From NCBI GenBank assembly GCA_943329845.2, contig CALQFM020000011.1:1-64000 (forward strand): a stretch of DNA of 64,000 nt. Direction: 5' to 3'. Of the stretch, positions 51,622 through 62,624 are shown piece after piece; position 1 is the first letter of the stretch; every line of letters begins with the position of its first letter. Below the pieces are notes generated by a model that was not told the DNA's origin, did no database searches, and worked only from the letters and a program-made list of their open reading frames with translations. The position numbers and the translations under genes are program-made. The stretch comes from Candidatus Kuenenia stuttgartensis (GTDB taxonomy: Bacteria > Pseudomonadota > Alphaproteobacteria > SMXS01).

Positions 51622-52640
51622 GCCTCGGGCAGATCGGGCAGTTCCTTCAGCAGGCTGCCGTCGATGATATCGGGCAGGAACTGGACGCCCGGCAGCAGTC
51701 TGGCGGTGACCATCTCCTGCTGCACCCGTTCCATCCGTACCGGGTCCATCTGCCCGAACGGCACGTCGCCGCCGGGGCCGAACACCAGCGGTTCCATGGC
51801 GTTCAGCTGCTCCCTCTGGTGGCCGGCATCCAGTGTGGGATAGCGCGAGACCAGCAGCTTCACCGTGGCGTCATTGTTGGCGAAGGCCGTGCGCCAGCCT
51901 TCCCGGGCACCGTCGAGGAACCGCACCAGCGCCTTGCGCCGCGTGGCCAGCACCTTGTCGGTGGTGAACAGGCAGTCCGACGGCATGGCGACGCCGTAGT
52001 CCGATGGACTGAGAATCTGCAGTTCCGCGTCGGGATAGCCTTCCTTGCGCAGCAGGATCAGCTCGTTGGTGGTGGTGACCTGGCTCAGCACGGTGCGGTC
52101 CTGCAGGAAGCCGGTCAGGGTGCCATCCTGTTTGATCACCTTGAAGTCGCCGAGGGTCATGCCCTGCTTCATGGCCATGGCGGTGAACTCGGCCTCATCG
52201 CCGCCCAGCCACAGGCCGACGGGCCTGCCGGCGAGCTGGCGCAGCGAGACGACCCGGTTTTCGGCCTTCAGCACGAAGCGGAAGATGCTGTCCTGCAGCG
52301 GCAGGGCGATGATCTTCACCGGCACCGACTTGGCGCGGGCGACGAACATCAGGCTGGACGGGCCGATGCCGATGTCGGCGGCGCCGGTCGCCACCTTGGC
52401 CAGCGCCGGATGGTCCGGGCCGCCCGGGACGATGGCCACGTCGAGGCCGCGCTGGCTGAACAGCCCCAGCTCCCTGGCGACGATGTAGCCGGCGAACTCG
52501 GCCTGCGGCAGCCATTCCAGATGCAGCACCAGCTTCTCCGGGACGGCCGGCGGCAGCGCGCCGGCGATTCCCGGGATCGCCAGGCCCGCCACGGCGGCGA
52601 AACCGCCGCGCAAAACGGTCCGGCGGCTGGGCCCGCTCAC
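51618..52640 (-). CDS. Tat-exported NMT1/THI5-like solute-binding protein (orphan)
   Basis: A 340-residue periplasmic binding protein of the NMT1/THI5 (SsuA/ThiY) type. The N-terminus has a twin-arginine signal (SRRTVLRGGFAAVAG) with an ALP cleavage region. The mature part starts with KLVLHLEWLPQAEFAGYIVA and has GLFSQRGLDVAIVPGG. Members bind thiamin precursors, sulfonates, nitrate or aromatic compounds. No ABC permease or ATPase gene is nearby. The GTG start overlaps the stop of the upstream MFS/spermidine-synthase-like gene by 4 bases, so the two are translated together. Confidence 0.9.
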   Translation of the reverse strand: MSGPSRRTVLRGGFAAVAGLAIPGIAGALPPAVPEKLVLHLEWLPQAEFAGYIVARELGLFSQRGLDVAIVPGGPDHPALAKVATGAADIGIGPSSLMFVARAKSVPVKIIALPLQDSIFRFVLKAENRVVSLRQLAGRPVGLWLGGDEAEFTAMAMKQGMTLGDFKVIKQDGTLTGFLQDRTVLSQVTTTNELILLRKEGYPDAELQILSPSDYGVAMPSDCLFTTDKVLATRRKALVRFLDGAREGWRTAFANNDATVKLLVSRYPTLDAGHQREQLNAMEPLVFGPGGDVPFGQMDPVRMERVQQEMVTARLLPGVQFLPDIIDGSLLKELPDLPEA

Positions 52641-54820
52641 TTGATGATCCCGGGATGGACGTTGAGAAGCTGGAACAGGCCGGACTTGTCGTCGGTCCAG
52701 ACAAGGTCGCGGTCGGGCGCCAGCCGCGTCCAGCCGGGGCGCGCCAGCACCGGGGCGAGGGTTGCCGGGTCGCGCGCGATCGCCACCCAGCGGCTGGAAT
52801 GGATGACGGGGTCGTTTACCTTGTCGAAGCGCCCGATGGCGGAGAAGCCGCGATGCTCGGCCAGGGCCGCCAGCACCGGATTCAGGTTCACGAACTTGTT
52901 GGAGATGTTGACCGCCACCATGCCGTCCGGCTTCAGCTTGCTGAAATAGATGTCGAACGCCTCCAGGGTCAGCAGGTGCATGGGAATCGCATCGGAACTG
53001 AAGGCGTCGAGCACGATCAGGTCGAAGCGCTGGTTCTCCCGCGCCAGCAGCAGGCGTCCGTCGCCGGTCAGCACCCGCGCGTCCGGGCGGCAGTCGGCAA
53101 GGAACGAGAAGAATCGCGGGTTGCGCGCCATCTCGACCACGACCGGGTTGATCTCGAAGAACGTCCAGCGCGCCTCTGGCGGGCCGGAGCAGGCAACGGT
53201 GCCGGCGCCCAGGCCGATGGCGGCGATATCATTCGCGCGGCCCTGGGCGGTGCGCACGGCGATGACGTCGCCGTAGGGGCCGCGCGCGCCGTAATAGCTG
53301 GTCAGCTCGCGGCGCTTGTCCGGCGCACGGAGCTGTCCGCCATGGGAGGTCGATCCGTTCACCATCAGGATCATGTCGTGCGGCGCGTCGTAGAGCACCT
53401 TGACCACGCCGAAGAAGTTGCGCTGCTGGTCGAGCGGCGGAAACGCCAGGGTGGGCGCGAGGCTGATGATGAAGGCAACCGCCAACCCGGCGGCGAACCG
53501 CACCGGCGATCCCGCTATGAGCACCAGTCCCACCGCGAATGCCAGCCCGATCAGTCCGGTCACCATCCTCATATGGTCCGTGGGCGTGAACAGCAGCACG
53601 GCCGCGGCAACAAGTCCGGCGGCGAGCGGGATGCCGAGGTCGCGCAGCCAGTGCGGTTTGCCGGGTGCCGCGGGTGGCCGTAGCGCGATGGCCAGCACCA
53701 GCGCCAGCGGATATTCGGTGACGTCGCTGAACACATTCGGCGCGACCAGCGCGTTGAACGTGCCGCCGAGCAGCCCGCCCAGCGCGATCATCAGGTAGAA
53801 CTCGCTGGAGCGTTCCGCCCCCGGACGGATGTCGGCCAGCCTCGCATGGCAGATATAGGCCGAGAGAAACAGCAGCAGCACCATGGCGGCTACCTCGTCC
53901 CACGCACGGATAAGCTGCTCGCCGCCGAACGTGGTGATGATCACCGGCGCGAGCACCACCGGCTGGATCAGCAGGACGAGGCGCATGGGCAGGATGCGCC
54001 ACCGGGCGAAGGCCAGCACGAAGGTCAGGAGGTAGAGCGCCAGCGGCACCACCCAGAACAGCGGTCCCGCAGCGATGTCGGTGGTGATCCGGGTCGTGGT
54101 GCCCGACAGCAGGCTGGACGGAACGGCGGCGAGCAGCAGCCACATCCAGCGCCTGCCGGCCGAAGGGGCAGGGGCGGTGTCCGTCACGGGCACCCCGGCC
54201 TGGGCCGCCGGGCGTCCTAGGACGATGCAGCCAACGATGATCGCGGCGAACAGCCCGCAGCCGATCGTCCACAGCGTCGCCTGCTCCCTCAGCCCGATAT
54301 GGGGCTCGATCAGCACCGGATAGGCGAGCAGGGCGCCGAGGCCGCCCACATTGCTGGCGGCATAGAGGAAATAGGGGTCGCGGGCGTTCCGGTGGCCGGT
54401 GCGCGAAAACCAGTGCTGCGCCAGCGGCGCGGTGGCTGACAGCGCGAACAGCGGCAGGCCGGCGCCCACCGTCAGCATGAACACCACCTGCAGCACCGGT
54501 AAATGCGCCAGCCCGGAGGGAGCGGCGGGCAGGGCGGGCGGCAGCGCGATCGCCGCTAATGCCAGCAGCGCCACATGGATGCCGGCCTGGACGCGGAACG
54601 GCGCCCAGCGGGTCAGCAGGAAGCAGTAGGAATACCCCAGCAGAAGGACGGCCTGATAGAACATCAGCGCCGTCACCCAGGTCGCCGGCGTGCCGCCCAT
54701 CAGCGGCAGGATGGCCTTGGGGAACATGGGCTCGAGCCAGAAGATCAGCACGGCGCTGAGGAAGATGGCCGCCGTGTAGACCACGGAGACCAGCAGGCCC
54801 GGCATGCGGTCCGTCTTCAA
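52637..54820 (-). CDS. Membrane protein fused to a spermidine-synthase-like domain
   Basis: A 727-residue fusion. The first 440 or so residues form a polytopic membrane region (about 12 helices) starting VVYTAAIFLSAVLIFWLEPM. The C-terminal 230 residues are a soluble spermine/spermidine-synthase-like Rossmann domain with AIGLGAGTVAC as S-adenosyl binding loop and LIVLDAFSSDAIPMHLLT as the acidic segment. Such fusions occur widely in bacteria; their product is unproven, and polyamine synthesis is not assured. The start is TTG 54820 or ATG 54805. The next gene encodes an orphan binding protein with a 4-base overlap. Confidence 0.9.
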   Translation of the reverse strand: MKTDRMPGLLVSVVYTAAIFLSAVLIFWLEPMFPKAILPLMGGTPATWVTALMFYQAVLLLGYSYCFLLTRWAPFRVQAGIHVALLALAAIALPPALPAAPSGLAHLPVLQVVFMLTVGAGLPLFALSATAPLAQHWFSRTGHRNARDPYFLYAASNVGGLGALLAYPVLIEPHIGLREQATLWTIGCGLFAAIIVGCIVLGRPAAQAGVPVTDTAPAPSAGRRWMWLLLAAVPSSLLSGTTTRITTDIAAGPLFWVVPLALYLLTFVLAFARWRILPMRLVLLIQPVVLAPVIITTFGGEQLIRAWDEVAAMVLLLFLSAYICHARLADIRPGAERSSEFYLMIALGGLLGGTFNALVAPNVFSDVTEYPLALVLAIALRPPAAPGKPHWLRDLGIPLAAGLVAAAVLLFTPTDHMRMVTGLIGLAFAVGLVLIAGSPVRFAAGLAVAFIISLAPTLAFPPLDQQRNFFGVVKVLYDAPHDMILMVNGSTSHGGQLRAPDKRRELTSYYGARGPYGDVIAVRTAQGRANDIAAIGLGAGTVACSGPPEARWTFFEINPVVVEMARNPRFFSFLADCRPDARVLTGDGRLLLARENQRFDLIVLDAFSSDAIPMHLLTLEAFDIYFSKLKPDGMVAVNISNKFVNLNPVLAALAEHRGFSAIGRFDKVNDPVIHSSRWVAIARDPATLAPVLARPGWTRLAPDRDLVWTDDKSGLFQLLNVHPGIIK

Positions 54821-54846
54821 GGCGCCCCCAATTCCGACGGTAGCCG

Positions 54847-56043
<1,197 letters not shown>

Positions 56044-56081
56044 GGTCTTTCCCCGTTTTTCCTTCTGGCCGCGTTTCTGGC

Positions 56082-57206
56082 TTAGGCCGCGGCGCTGAAC
56101 TGCTTCAGGTGATGATCCACATTCCCGAACAGGATGTCGATCATGGTCAGGCGCTTGAAATAGTGGCCCACCGACAGCTCGTCGGTCATGCCCATGCCGC
56201 CATGCAGCTGAACGGCCTGCTGGCCGACGAAGCGGCCGCTCTTGCCGATTTGCACCTTGGCGCCCGAGACCGCCTTGCGGCGCTCGACCGGGTCGGCGCT
56301 GTCGACCTTGAGGGCGGCGACGAGAGCCATGGACTTGGCCTGCTCGTATTCCATCATCATGTCGGCCATGCGGTGGCGCAGCACCTGGAACTTGGCGATG
56401 GGCTGGCCGAACTGCTCGCGGGTCTTGGTGTATTCGACGGTGGTGTCGAGCAGCACCTTCATGGCGCCGACCGCCTCGGCGCACAGCGCGGTGATGGCGT
56501 CGTCGGACACCTTCTCGAGGATGGAAAGGCCCTTGCCCTCTTCGCCCAGCAGCGCGTTGGCGCCGACCCTGACGCTGTTGAGGAACAGTTCGGCGGCGCG
56601 GGAGCCGTCGACGGTCGGATAGGCGCGGCGCTCCAGGCCGGCGGCGCCGCGGTCGATGATGAACAGGCTGATGCCGCTCTTGTCGCGGCGGTCGCCCGAG
56701 GTGCGGGCCGAGACGATGATCTTGTCGGCGCTGTCGCCATGCAGCACCACGGCCTTGTGTCCGTCGATGACCCAGCCGTCGCCGTCCTTGCGGGCGGTGG
56801 TCGCCACGTCGAACAGGTCGAAGCGGGCCTGGGGCTCGGCATAGCCGACCGCCAGCAGCAGATTGCCCTCGATGATCTCGCCGATCAGGTCGTCACGGCC
56901 ACCGGCGGCCGTCAGCGCGCCGCCGCCCATCACCACGGTGGTCAGGTAGGGCTCGAGCAGCAGGCCGCGGCCGAAGGCCTCCATCAGCACGTTGGTGTCG
57001 ACCGCCGTGCCGCCCAGGCCGCCCTGGTCCTCGTTGAACGGTAGCGCCAGCCAGCCGAGCTCGGCCATCTGCTTCCAGTAGGCGCGGCTGAAGCCTTCTT
57101 CGGAGGCGCGCATCTTGCGCAGGTTGTCGGCGCCGCAATTGGCGTCCACGAAGCGCTCGGCGCTGTCGCGCAGCATGACTTGTTCATCGGAATAGGACAG
57201 GTCCAT
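56082..57206 (-). CDS. Acyl-CoA dehydrogenase (partner subunit type)
   Basis: A 374-residue acyl-CoA dehydrogenase homolog. It has YTKTREQFGQPIAKFQVLRH and QLHGGMGMTDELSVGHYFKR, both standard C-terminal features, and a less conserved mid region (GYAEPQARFDLFDVATTARK). Together with the 398-residue homolog downstream it forms the two-gene layout of heteromeric acyl-CoA dehydrogenases. The start at 57206 is preceded by GAGGA and AAGG. Divergent transcription from phoR begins 182 bases away. Confidence 0.93.
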   Translation of the reverse strand: MDLSYSDEQVMLRDSAERFVDANCGADNLRKMRASEEGFSRAYWKQMAELGWLALPFNEDQGGLGGTAVDTNVLMEAFGRGLLLEPYLTTVVMGGGALTAAGGRDDLIGEIIEGNLLLAVGYAEPQARFDLFDVATTARKDGDGWVIDGHKAVVLHGDSADKIIVSARTSGDRRDKSGISLFIIDRGAAGLERRAYPTVDGSRAAELFLNSVRVGANALLGEEGKGLSILEKVSDDAITALCAEAVGAMKVLLDTTVEYTKTREQFGQPIAKFQVLRHRMADMMMEYEQAKSMALVAALKVDSADPVERRKAVSGAKVQIGKSGRFVGQQAVQLHGGMGMTDELSVGHYFKRLTMIDILFGNVDHHLKQFSAAA

Positions 57207-57388
57207 CCTTCGGCGATCCTCTTGATTTGTATCCGGCAGGTCGGTTCGGCTGTCGTTTTTGCGCCATTTCCCGTCGTCAGGCAAGGGCTTGTCATGAGAC
57301 TGCGGTTGCGCGGACGGCGAAAATTGTGGTTGTTCTGATTCTGCGCCCCCATGCGGCGCGGGGAGCCGCTTTGGGGCGGATTGGACCG

Positions 57389-58687
57389 ATGGTCGATGGT
57401 GTCGTGAAACAGGGATCCACAGGGTGGTGGAAGGCCGCGCCGGTCTTGCCGGCGGCGGTGCTCGCCGGGCTTGTCGCCACCCACGCTCTGCATCCCGCCC
57501 ACGCCGTGCTCATCGCCGTCGCCGGCTTGCCCGCCATCTACTTCTACTGGCAGGCGATGACGCGCCGCGACGCCTCGTCGTTCAAGGCGCCGCCCGAGGC
57601 GCAGGTGTCAGCGTCCGGTATGTCCTACGCCCAGTCGGTGATCGACGTGATCCCCGACGCGCTGGTCCTGCTGGACGGTAGCCGGCGGGTGGTCGAGGCC
57701 AATTCCGCGGCGCGGGAGCTATTCGGCGTCAGGCTGGTAGGCCGGGACTTTTCCCAGGTGCTGCGCCATCCGTCCGCCGTCGACGCCATGGACCGGGTGC
57801 TGATGAGCGGCGCGGTATCCCGCGAGGAGATCACGCTGCTCAGTCCCGGCGAACGCCACTTCATGCTGGCGGCGTTGCCGATCGCCGGGCTGGGCGCGGG
57901 CGGCGACGCGGCGCCCGCCATGGCGATCGCCCTGCACGAGATCACCGCGCTCAAGCGCTCCGAGCAGCTCCGCGCGGATTTCGTGGCCAATGCCAGCCAC
58001 GAATTGCGAACGCCGCTCGCCAGTGTCATCGGCTTCATCGAGACCCTGCAGGGACCGGCCAAAGGCGATCCGGCGGCCCAGGAGAGGTTCCTGGAGATCA
58101 TGGCGCAGGAGTCGGCGCGCATGGCACGGCTGATCGACGACCTACTGTCGCTGTCGCGAATCGAGCTGGACGAACATGTGGTGCCGTCGGACAGCGTCGA
58201 CCTGTCGCACGTGGTCGACGGCGTGGTCGAGGCGCTGTCGCTGGCCGCGCGTGACCGCGAGATCACGATCGCCGTGGACCTCGATGCCGGCATGCCGGCT
58301 GTGATCGGCGACGCCGACCAGCTCACCCAGGTATTTCAGAACCTCATCGACAACGCCATCAAGTACGGCCGCGCGGGCAGCACCATCCGGATCGGCGGCA
58401 AGATGATTGAACGGCTGCCCGAGACCGGCGGCCCGGGTGTGGCCGTCAAGGTGGCCAACGAGGGTGAGGGCATCGCCCGCGAGCATCTGCCGCGGCTCAC
58501 CGACCGGTTCTACCGTGTCGACCCGGCGCGCTCGCGGCAGAAGGGCGGCACCGGCCTGGGCCTCGCCATCGTCAAGCACATCGTCAACCGGCACCGGGGG
58601 CGGATGGTGTTCGAGAGCGAGCTGGGAGTCGGCACCACCGTCACCGTCTACCTGCCGGCACGCGCCGAGGACCAGAGCGGAAAATAG
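57389..58687 (+). CDS. phoR: Phosphate regulon sensor histidine kinase PhoR
   Basis: A 432-residue sensor kinase at the head of the phosphate genes. Two N-terminal helices (VLPAAVLAGLVATHAL and AVLIAVAGLPAIYFYW) are followed by a PAS domain (VIPDALVLLDGSRRVVEANS). The kinase part has the H-box ANASHELRTPLASVIGF with H204, the N-box LIDNAIKYG and the G-boxes EGIAREHLPRL and GGTGLGLAIVKH. It should phosphorylate PhoB, whose gene is not in the window but is often found after phoU. The start at 57389 gives the expected two-helix N-terminus. The Pho box lies just after its stop. Confidence 0.93.
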   Translation: MVDGVVKQGSTGWWKAAPVLPAAVLAGLVATHALHPAHAVLIAVAGLPAIYFYWQAMTRRDASSFKAPPEAQVSASGMSYAQSVIDVIPDALVLLDGSRRVVEANSAARELFGVRLVGRDFSQVLRHPSAVDAMDRVLMSGAVSREEITLLSPGERHFMLAALPIAGLGAGGDAAPAMAIALHEITALKRSEQLRADFVANASHELRTPLASVIGFIETLQGPAKGDPAAQERFLEIMAQESARMARLIDDLLSLSRIELDEHVVPSDSVDLSHVVDGVVEALSLAARDREITIAVDLDAGMPAVIGDADQLTQVFQNLIDNAIKYGRAGSTIRIGGKMIERLPETGGPGVAVKVANEGEGIAREHLPRLTDRFYRVDPARSRQKGGTGLGLAIVKHIVNRHRGRMVFESELGVGTTVTVYLPARAEDQSGK

Positions 58688-58710
58688 ATATTTTTCAACG
58701 GGTTAAGTTA

Positions 58711-58740
58711 TTGTAACAAAACTGTAACACGATTGTCTTA
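58711..58740 (+). promoter_or_regulatory. Pho box (PhoB binding site) before pstS
   Basis: Three half-sites recur at 11-base intervals: TTGTAACA at 58711, CTGTAACA at 58722 and TTGTCTTA at 58733. This is the direct-repeat layout of PhoB sites (CTGTCAT type). It lies in AT-rich DNA between phoR and pstS, 97 bases before the pstS start, so it should induce pstSCAB-phoU at low phosphate. Confidence 0.85.
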
Positions 58741-58836
58741 TTGGTTTCACCGCCGCTCCTTAGGTTCCGGGCACGGGCGGCGGGCAGCCGCGCCCACGGA
58801 CGCCGCCCACCCTCAACTGATGATCGGAGAAACATC

Positions 58837-59865
58837 GTGTTGAAAACGACTCTTTTCGGACTGGCGGCCATCGCGGTCATCGGCGCCGGCGCTCCCGGCG
58901 TGGCCTTTGCGCGCGACCAGGTACAGATCGCCGGTTCGTCCACCGTGCTGCCCTTCGCGACCGTCGTCGCCGAACAGTTCGGCAAGGCGGGCAAGTTCAA
59001 GTCTCCGGTTGTCGAATCCGGCGGTTCGTCGGCGGGCCTCAAGAAGTTCTGCGAAGGCGTGGGACCCAACTTTATCGATATCGCCAACTCGTCGCGGCCG
59101 ATCAAGAAGGCCGAGATCGATGCCTGCCACGGCGCCGGCGTGACCGGCATCATCGAGGTCAAGTTCGGCTATGACGGCATCGTGCTCGCGACGCCGGTAA
59201 AGAAGCCGAACTTCGCGTTCGAGCCCAAGGACGTCTACCTGGCGCTGGCCGCCAACGTTCCGGTGAAGGGCAAGCTCGTGCCCAATCCCTACAAGACCTG
59301 GGACCAGGTGAACCCCAAGTTCCCCAAGCACAAGATCGTCGCCTTCATTCCCGGCGAGAAGCACGGCACCCGCGAGGTGTTCGAGGAGAAGCTGCTGACG
59401 AAGGGCTGCGAAACCTTCCCGGAGGTCGAGGCCATCGCCGACAAGGACGCCAAGAAGAAGGCCTGCACCCAGGTCCGCAAGGATGGACTCGTCACCGACA
59501 TCGACGGCGACTACACGGAGACGCTGGCGCGCCTGAAGTCCGAGCCCGACGGGGTTGGCGTCTTCGGCCTCAGCTTCTACGAGCAGAACGTCGACAAGGT
59601 CCAGGTTGCCACCGTCAGCGGCGTCAAGCCGTCGGTCGAATCCATCTCCGATGGCACGTATCCGGTGTCCCGGCCGCTGTACTTCTACGTCAAGAAGACA
59701 CACCTGGCCGCCATTCCGGGCCTGAAGGACTACGTCGCCTTCTTCCTCAGCGAGGACATGATCGGTGACGACGGCATGCTGGCCGAGAAGGGCCTCATCC
59801 CCGCGCCGGCCAAGCAGCGCGACCAGTTCCGCGCCGCGTGGAAGGCCGGCAAGATGATCGACTAA
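58837..59865 (+). CDS. pstS: Phosphate ABC transporter substrate-binding protein
   Basis: Binds phosphate in the periplasm and delivers it to PstCA. The 342-residue precursor has a signal peptide ending GVAFA-R. The phosphate pocket residues are in IAGSSTVLPF, ESGGSSAGLKKFC and PGEKHGTREVFE. The start is GTG 58837 (TTG 58840 is an alternative), with CGGAGA upstream. It is placed after the Pho box and 74 bases before pstC, where a hairpin may protect the pstS end of the transcript. Confidence 0.96.
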   Translation: MLKTTLFGLAAIAVIGAGAPGVAFARDQVQIAGSSTVLPFATVVAEQFGKAGKFKSPVVESGGSSAGLKKFCEGVGPNFIDIANSSRPIKKAEIDACHGAGVTGIIEVKFGYDGIVLATPVKKPNFAFEPKDVYLALAANVPVKGKLVPNPYKTWDQVNPKFPKHKIVAFIPGEKHGTREVFEEKLLTKGCETFPEVEAIADKDAKKKACTQVRKDGLVTDIDGDYTETLARLKSEPDGVGVFGLSFYEQNVDKVQVATVSGVKPSVESISDGTYPVSRPLYFYVKKTHLAAIPGLKDYVAFFLSEDMIGDDGMLAEKGLIPAPAKQRDQFRAAWKAGKMID

Positions 59866-59880
59866 GGCCGTCCCGCGCGG

Positions 59881-59898
59881 AAGCGGCCCATGCCGCTT
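59881..59898 (+). other. Hairpin in the pstS-pstC gap
   Basis: AAGCGGC at 59881-59887 pairs with GCCGCTT at 59892-59898 around CCAT, and flanking CGCGCGG and CGGGCGCG can extend it. There is no T-run. It may raise the level of pstS mRNA over the downstream genes by partial termination or by 3-prime protection. Confidence 0.4.
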
Positions 59899-59939
59899 TC
59901 GGGCGCGCTCGGCGCAACGCCCTCCCATAGCGAGCGCAC

Positions 59940-61316
59940 ATGTCCTTATCCATCCTGGTCTTTCTGACCGCCGGCCTGACCTTCGCCGCCTATATGAGCG
60001 GGGTGTTCAGGGTCCGGGCGGTCAGCGGCGGCAATCTCAGCACGCTGCATTCCCGTCCCACCTATTACGGCGCCTATGTGGCACTCATCGTCGGCCTGGC
60101 GGCGCTGTGCGTCATGATCCTGTGGCTGGTCGGCGAGAACATCCTCATTCGCGGCATCATCGTCGACGGTCTGCCCGAGGCGGTCCGCAATGGCCCGCCC
60201 GCCGAGATGGAGCTGGCCCTCGGCCAGATCGCCAATGCGGCCAAGGCCGGCGACGCCTTCGGCGCCGAGCCCTATGTCAGCCAGCTCGCGGCTACCTACA
60301 ACGCGGTGTCGGCCAGCAGCCGGCTCTACATGACGATCGCCATGTTCGTCGCGGCTGCCGGCGGCTTCGCCGTCGCCTACAGCCAGGTGAAGCCCGAGAC
60401 TCGCGCCCGCAATCGGGTGGAGACGGTGATCAAGGCGGTGTTGTTCCTGTGCTCTTGCGTGGCGGTGCTGACGACCCTGGGCATCGTGCTGTCGATGCTG
60501 TTCGAATCCGTGCACTTCTTCTCCATGGTCAACCCGGCCGACTTCTTCTTCGGCCTGACCTGGGATCCGCGCTTCTCGGCGGCAGGCAGCGGCGGCGAAG
60601 CGGGACAGTTCGGCCTGATCCCGGTGCTTTGGGGCACCATCTTCATCACCCTGCTGTCCATGCTGGTGGCGGTGCCGATCGGGCTGATGTCGGCGATCTA
60701 CCTGGCCGAATACGCCGGCCCACGGTTCCGGGCGACGGCTAAGCCGCTGCTGGAGATCCTGGCGGGCATTCCCACCGTGGTCTACGGCTTCTTCGCCCTG
60801 GTCACGGTCGGCCCGTTCCTGCGCGACTTCGGCGGCACCATCGGCCTCGACATCGATGCCCGCAGCGCGCTGACCGCGGGCATCGTCATGGGCATCATGA
60901 TCATCCCGTTCGTCTCGTCGCTATCGGACGACGTCATCAACGCCGTGCCCCAGTCGCTGCGCGACGGTTCGGCGGCGCTGGGCGCGACCAAGTCGGAGAC
61001 CATCCGCAAGGTGGTGCTGCCAGCGGCGCTCCCGGGCATCGTCGGCTCGATCATCCTGGCCGTCTCCCGCGCCGTCGGCGAGACGATGATCGTGGTGATG
61101 GCCGCCGGCGTCGCCGCCAACCTCACCGCCAATCCCTTCGAGGCCGTCACCACTGTCACCGTGAAGATCGTCAGCCAGCTCACCGGCGACCATGAGTTCA
61201 CCAGCCCTCAGACGCTGGTGGCCTTCGCGCTGGGCATGACCCTGTTCGTCATCACCCTGGGATTGAACATCTACGCGCTGCACATCGTCAGAAAGTACAG
61301 GGAACAATATGACTGA
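59940..61316 (+). CDS. pstC: Phosphate ABC transporter permease PstC
   Basis: One of the two membrane subunits of the Pst transporter. It has 458 residues, longer than E. coli PstC because of an N-terminal extension with extra helices (LSILVFLTAGLTFAAYMSG and YVALIVGLAALCVMILWLV), as in other alphaproteobacteria. The permease core has FGLIPVLWGTIFITLLSMLV, the coupling stretch LRDGSAALGATKSETIRKVV and helices after it. It overlaps pstA by 8 bases. Confidence 0.95.
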   Translation: MSLSILVFLTAGLTFAAYMSGVFRVRAVSGGNLSTLHSRPTYYGAYVALIVGLAALCVMILWLVGENILIRGIIVDGLPEAVRNGPPAEMELALGQIANAAKAGDAFGAEPYVSQLAATYNAVSASSRLYMTIAMFVAAAGGFAVAYSQVKPETRARNRVETVIKAVLFLCSCVAVLTTLGIVLSMLFESVHFFSMVNPADFFFGLTWDPRFSAAGSGGEAGQFGLIPVLWGTIFITLLSMLVAVPIGLMSAIYLAEYAGPRFRATAKPLLEILAGIPTVVYGFFALVTVGPFLRDFGGTIGLDIDARSALTAGIVMGIMIIPFVSSLSDDVINAVPQSLRDGSAALGATKSETIRKVVLPAALPGIVGSIILAVSRAVGETMIVVMAAGVAANLTANPFEAVTTVTVKIVSQLTGDHEFTSPQTLVAFALGMTLFVITLGLNIYALHIVRKYREQYD

Positions 61317-62622
61317 CGCATCGACGGCGAAGGCGTACTTCCAGTCGGAGGCAGCCGCCAAGCTGGTGCGCAAGCGCTATGCCGCCGAGAGGCGATTCCG
61401 CTTCTACGGCATGGCCATGATCGCCGTGGCCATGTTCTTCCTCGCGGTGCTGTTCTACACCATCATCAGCGGCGGCATCATGGGCTTCCAGACCACCAGC
61501 ATTAAGGTGCCGGTGCCGCTGACCGCCGAGTCACTCGGTGTGGAGCAGGGTGCCACACCCGAGCAGCTCCGCGACATCGGCGGCTTCAAGCTGACCAAGA
61601 TCGCCCGCAACGCGCTCTATACGCAGCTTGGCATCGCCGATGCCGAAAAGCCGCTGAAGTCCCAGGCCGACAAGCTGCTCAGCAACGGCATCGACACCCA
61701 GCTCCGCGAAATCCTGCAGAACGACCCGGCCATCGTAGGCTCGACCGTCGATGTCTGGCTGCTCGCCCACGGTGCCGTCGATCCGTTCGTGAAGGGGCAG
61801 ATCGACCGCAACCTGCCCGAGGACCAGCGCCTGCTGAACAACCAGCAGCTCGCCTGGGTCGACCGGCTGGAGAAGGACGGCCGACTGGAACTGCAGTTCA
61901 ACTCGGGCCTGTTCACCAACGGCGCGTCGGCAGATCCCGAGCTCGCCGGAGTCGCCGTGGCGCTCATCGGCTCGCTGTTCATCATGATCCTGGTCGTCGC
62001 GGCCGCACTGCCGATCGGCGTCGGCGCGGCGGTCTACCTGGAAGAGTTCGCGCCGCGCAACAGGTTCACCGACCTCGTCGAGGTGAACATCAACAATCTG
62101 GCCGCGGTGCCCTCCATCGTCTTCGGCATCCTCGGTCTGGCCATCTTCATCAACTTCATGCACCTGCCACGCTCGGCGCCCATCGTCGGTGGCCTGGTGC
62201 TGTCGCTGATGACCCTGCCGACGGTGATCATCGCCACCCGCGCCGCGCTCGGCGCGGTACCGCCGTCGATCAAGGAAGCCGCGCTCGGCGTCGGCGCGTC
62301 CAAGATGCAGGCGGTGTTCCACCACATCCTGCCGCTCGCCATGCCCGGTATTCTCACGGGCCTGATCATCGGCCTAGCCCGCGCGCTGGGCGAGACCGCG
62401 CCGCTGATCATGATCGGCATGGTGGCGGCGGTGTTCGAGGTGCCGTCCAGCCCGTTCGATCCGGCCACGGCCCTGCCGGTGCAGATCTACATGTGGGCGG
62501 GCATGCCCGAACGTGGCTTCGTCGCCCTGACATCGGCCGCGATCATCATTCTGCTGGTCTTCCTCCTGACAATGAATGCGACCGCCGTCGTGTTGAGAAA
62601 GCGGTTCGAACGGAGATGGTAG
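61309..62622 (+). CDS. pstA: Phosphate ABC transporter permease PstA
   Basis: Second membrane subunit of the Pst transporter, 437 residues. It has one N-terminal helix ([20 protein letters not shown]), a periplasmic insert of about 150 residues found in the alphaproteobacterial form, and a core of five helices. The coupling motif is [20 protein letters not shown]. The start overlaps the end of pstC by 8 bases, and pstB follows directly. Confidence 0.95.
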   Translation: MTDASTAKAYFQSEAAAKLVRKRYAAERRFRFYGMAMIAVAMFFLAVLFYTIISGGIMGFQTTSIKVPVPLTAESLGVEQGATPEQLRDIGGFKLTKIARNALYTQLGIADAEKPLKSQADKLLSNGIDTQLREILQNDPAIVGSTVDVWLLAHGAVDPFVKGQIDRNLPEDQRLLNNQQLAWVDRLEKDGRLELQFNSGLFTNGASADPELAGVAVALIGSLFIMILVVAAALPIGVGAAVYLEEFAPRNRFTDLVEVNINNLAAVPSIVFGILGLAIFINFMHLPRSAPIVGGLVLSLMTLPTVIIATRAALGAVPPSIKEAALGVGASKMQAVFHHILPLAMPGILTGLIIGLARALGETAPLIMIGMVAAVFEVPSSPFDPATALPVQIYMWAGMPERGFVALTSAAIIILLVFLLTMNATAVVLRKRFERRW

Positions 62623-62624
62623 AA

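Noticed and set aside
57288..57309. A possible Pho half-site (CTTGTCAT) ahead of phoR
   Set aside because: Only one good half-site; the second unit at 11 bases does not match, so it does not reach the standard of the box before pstS.
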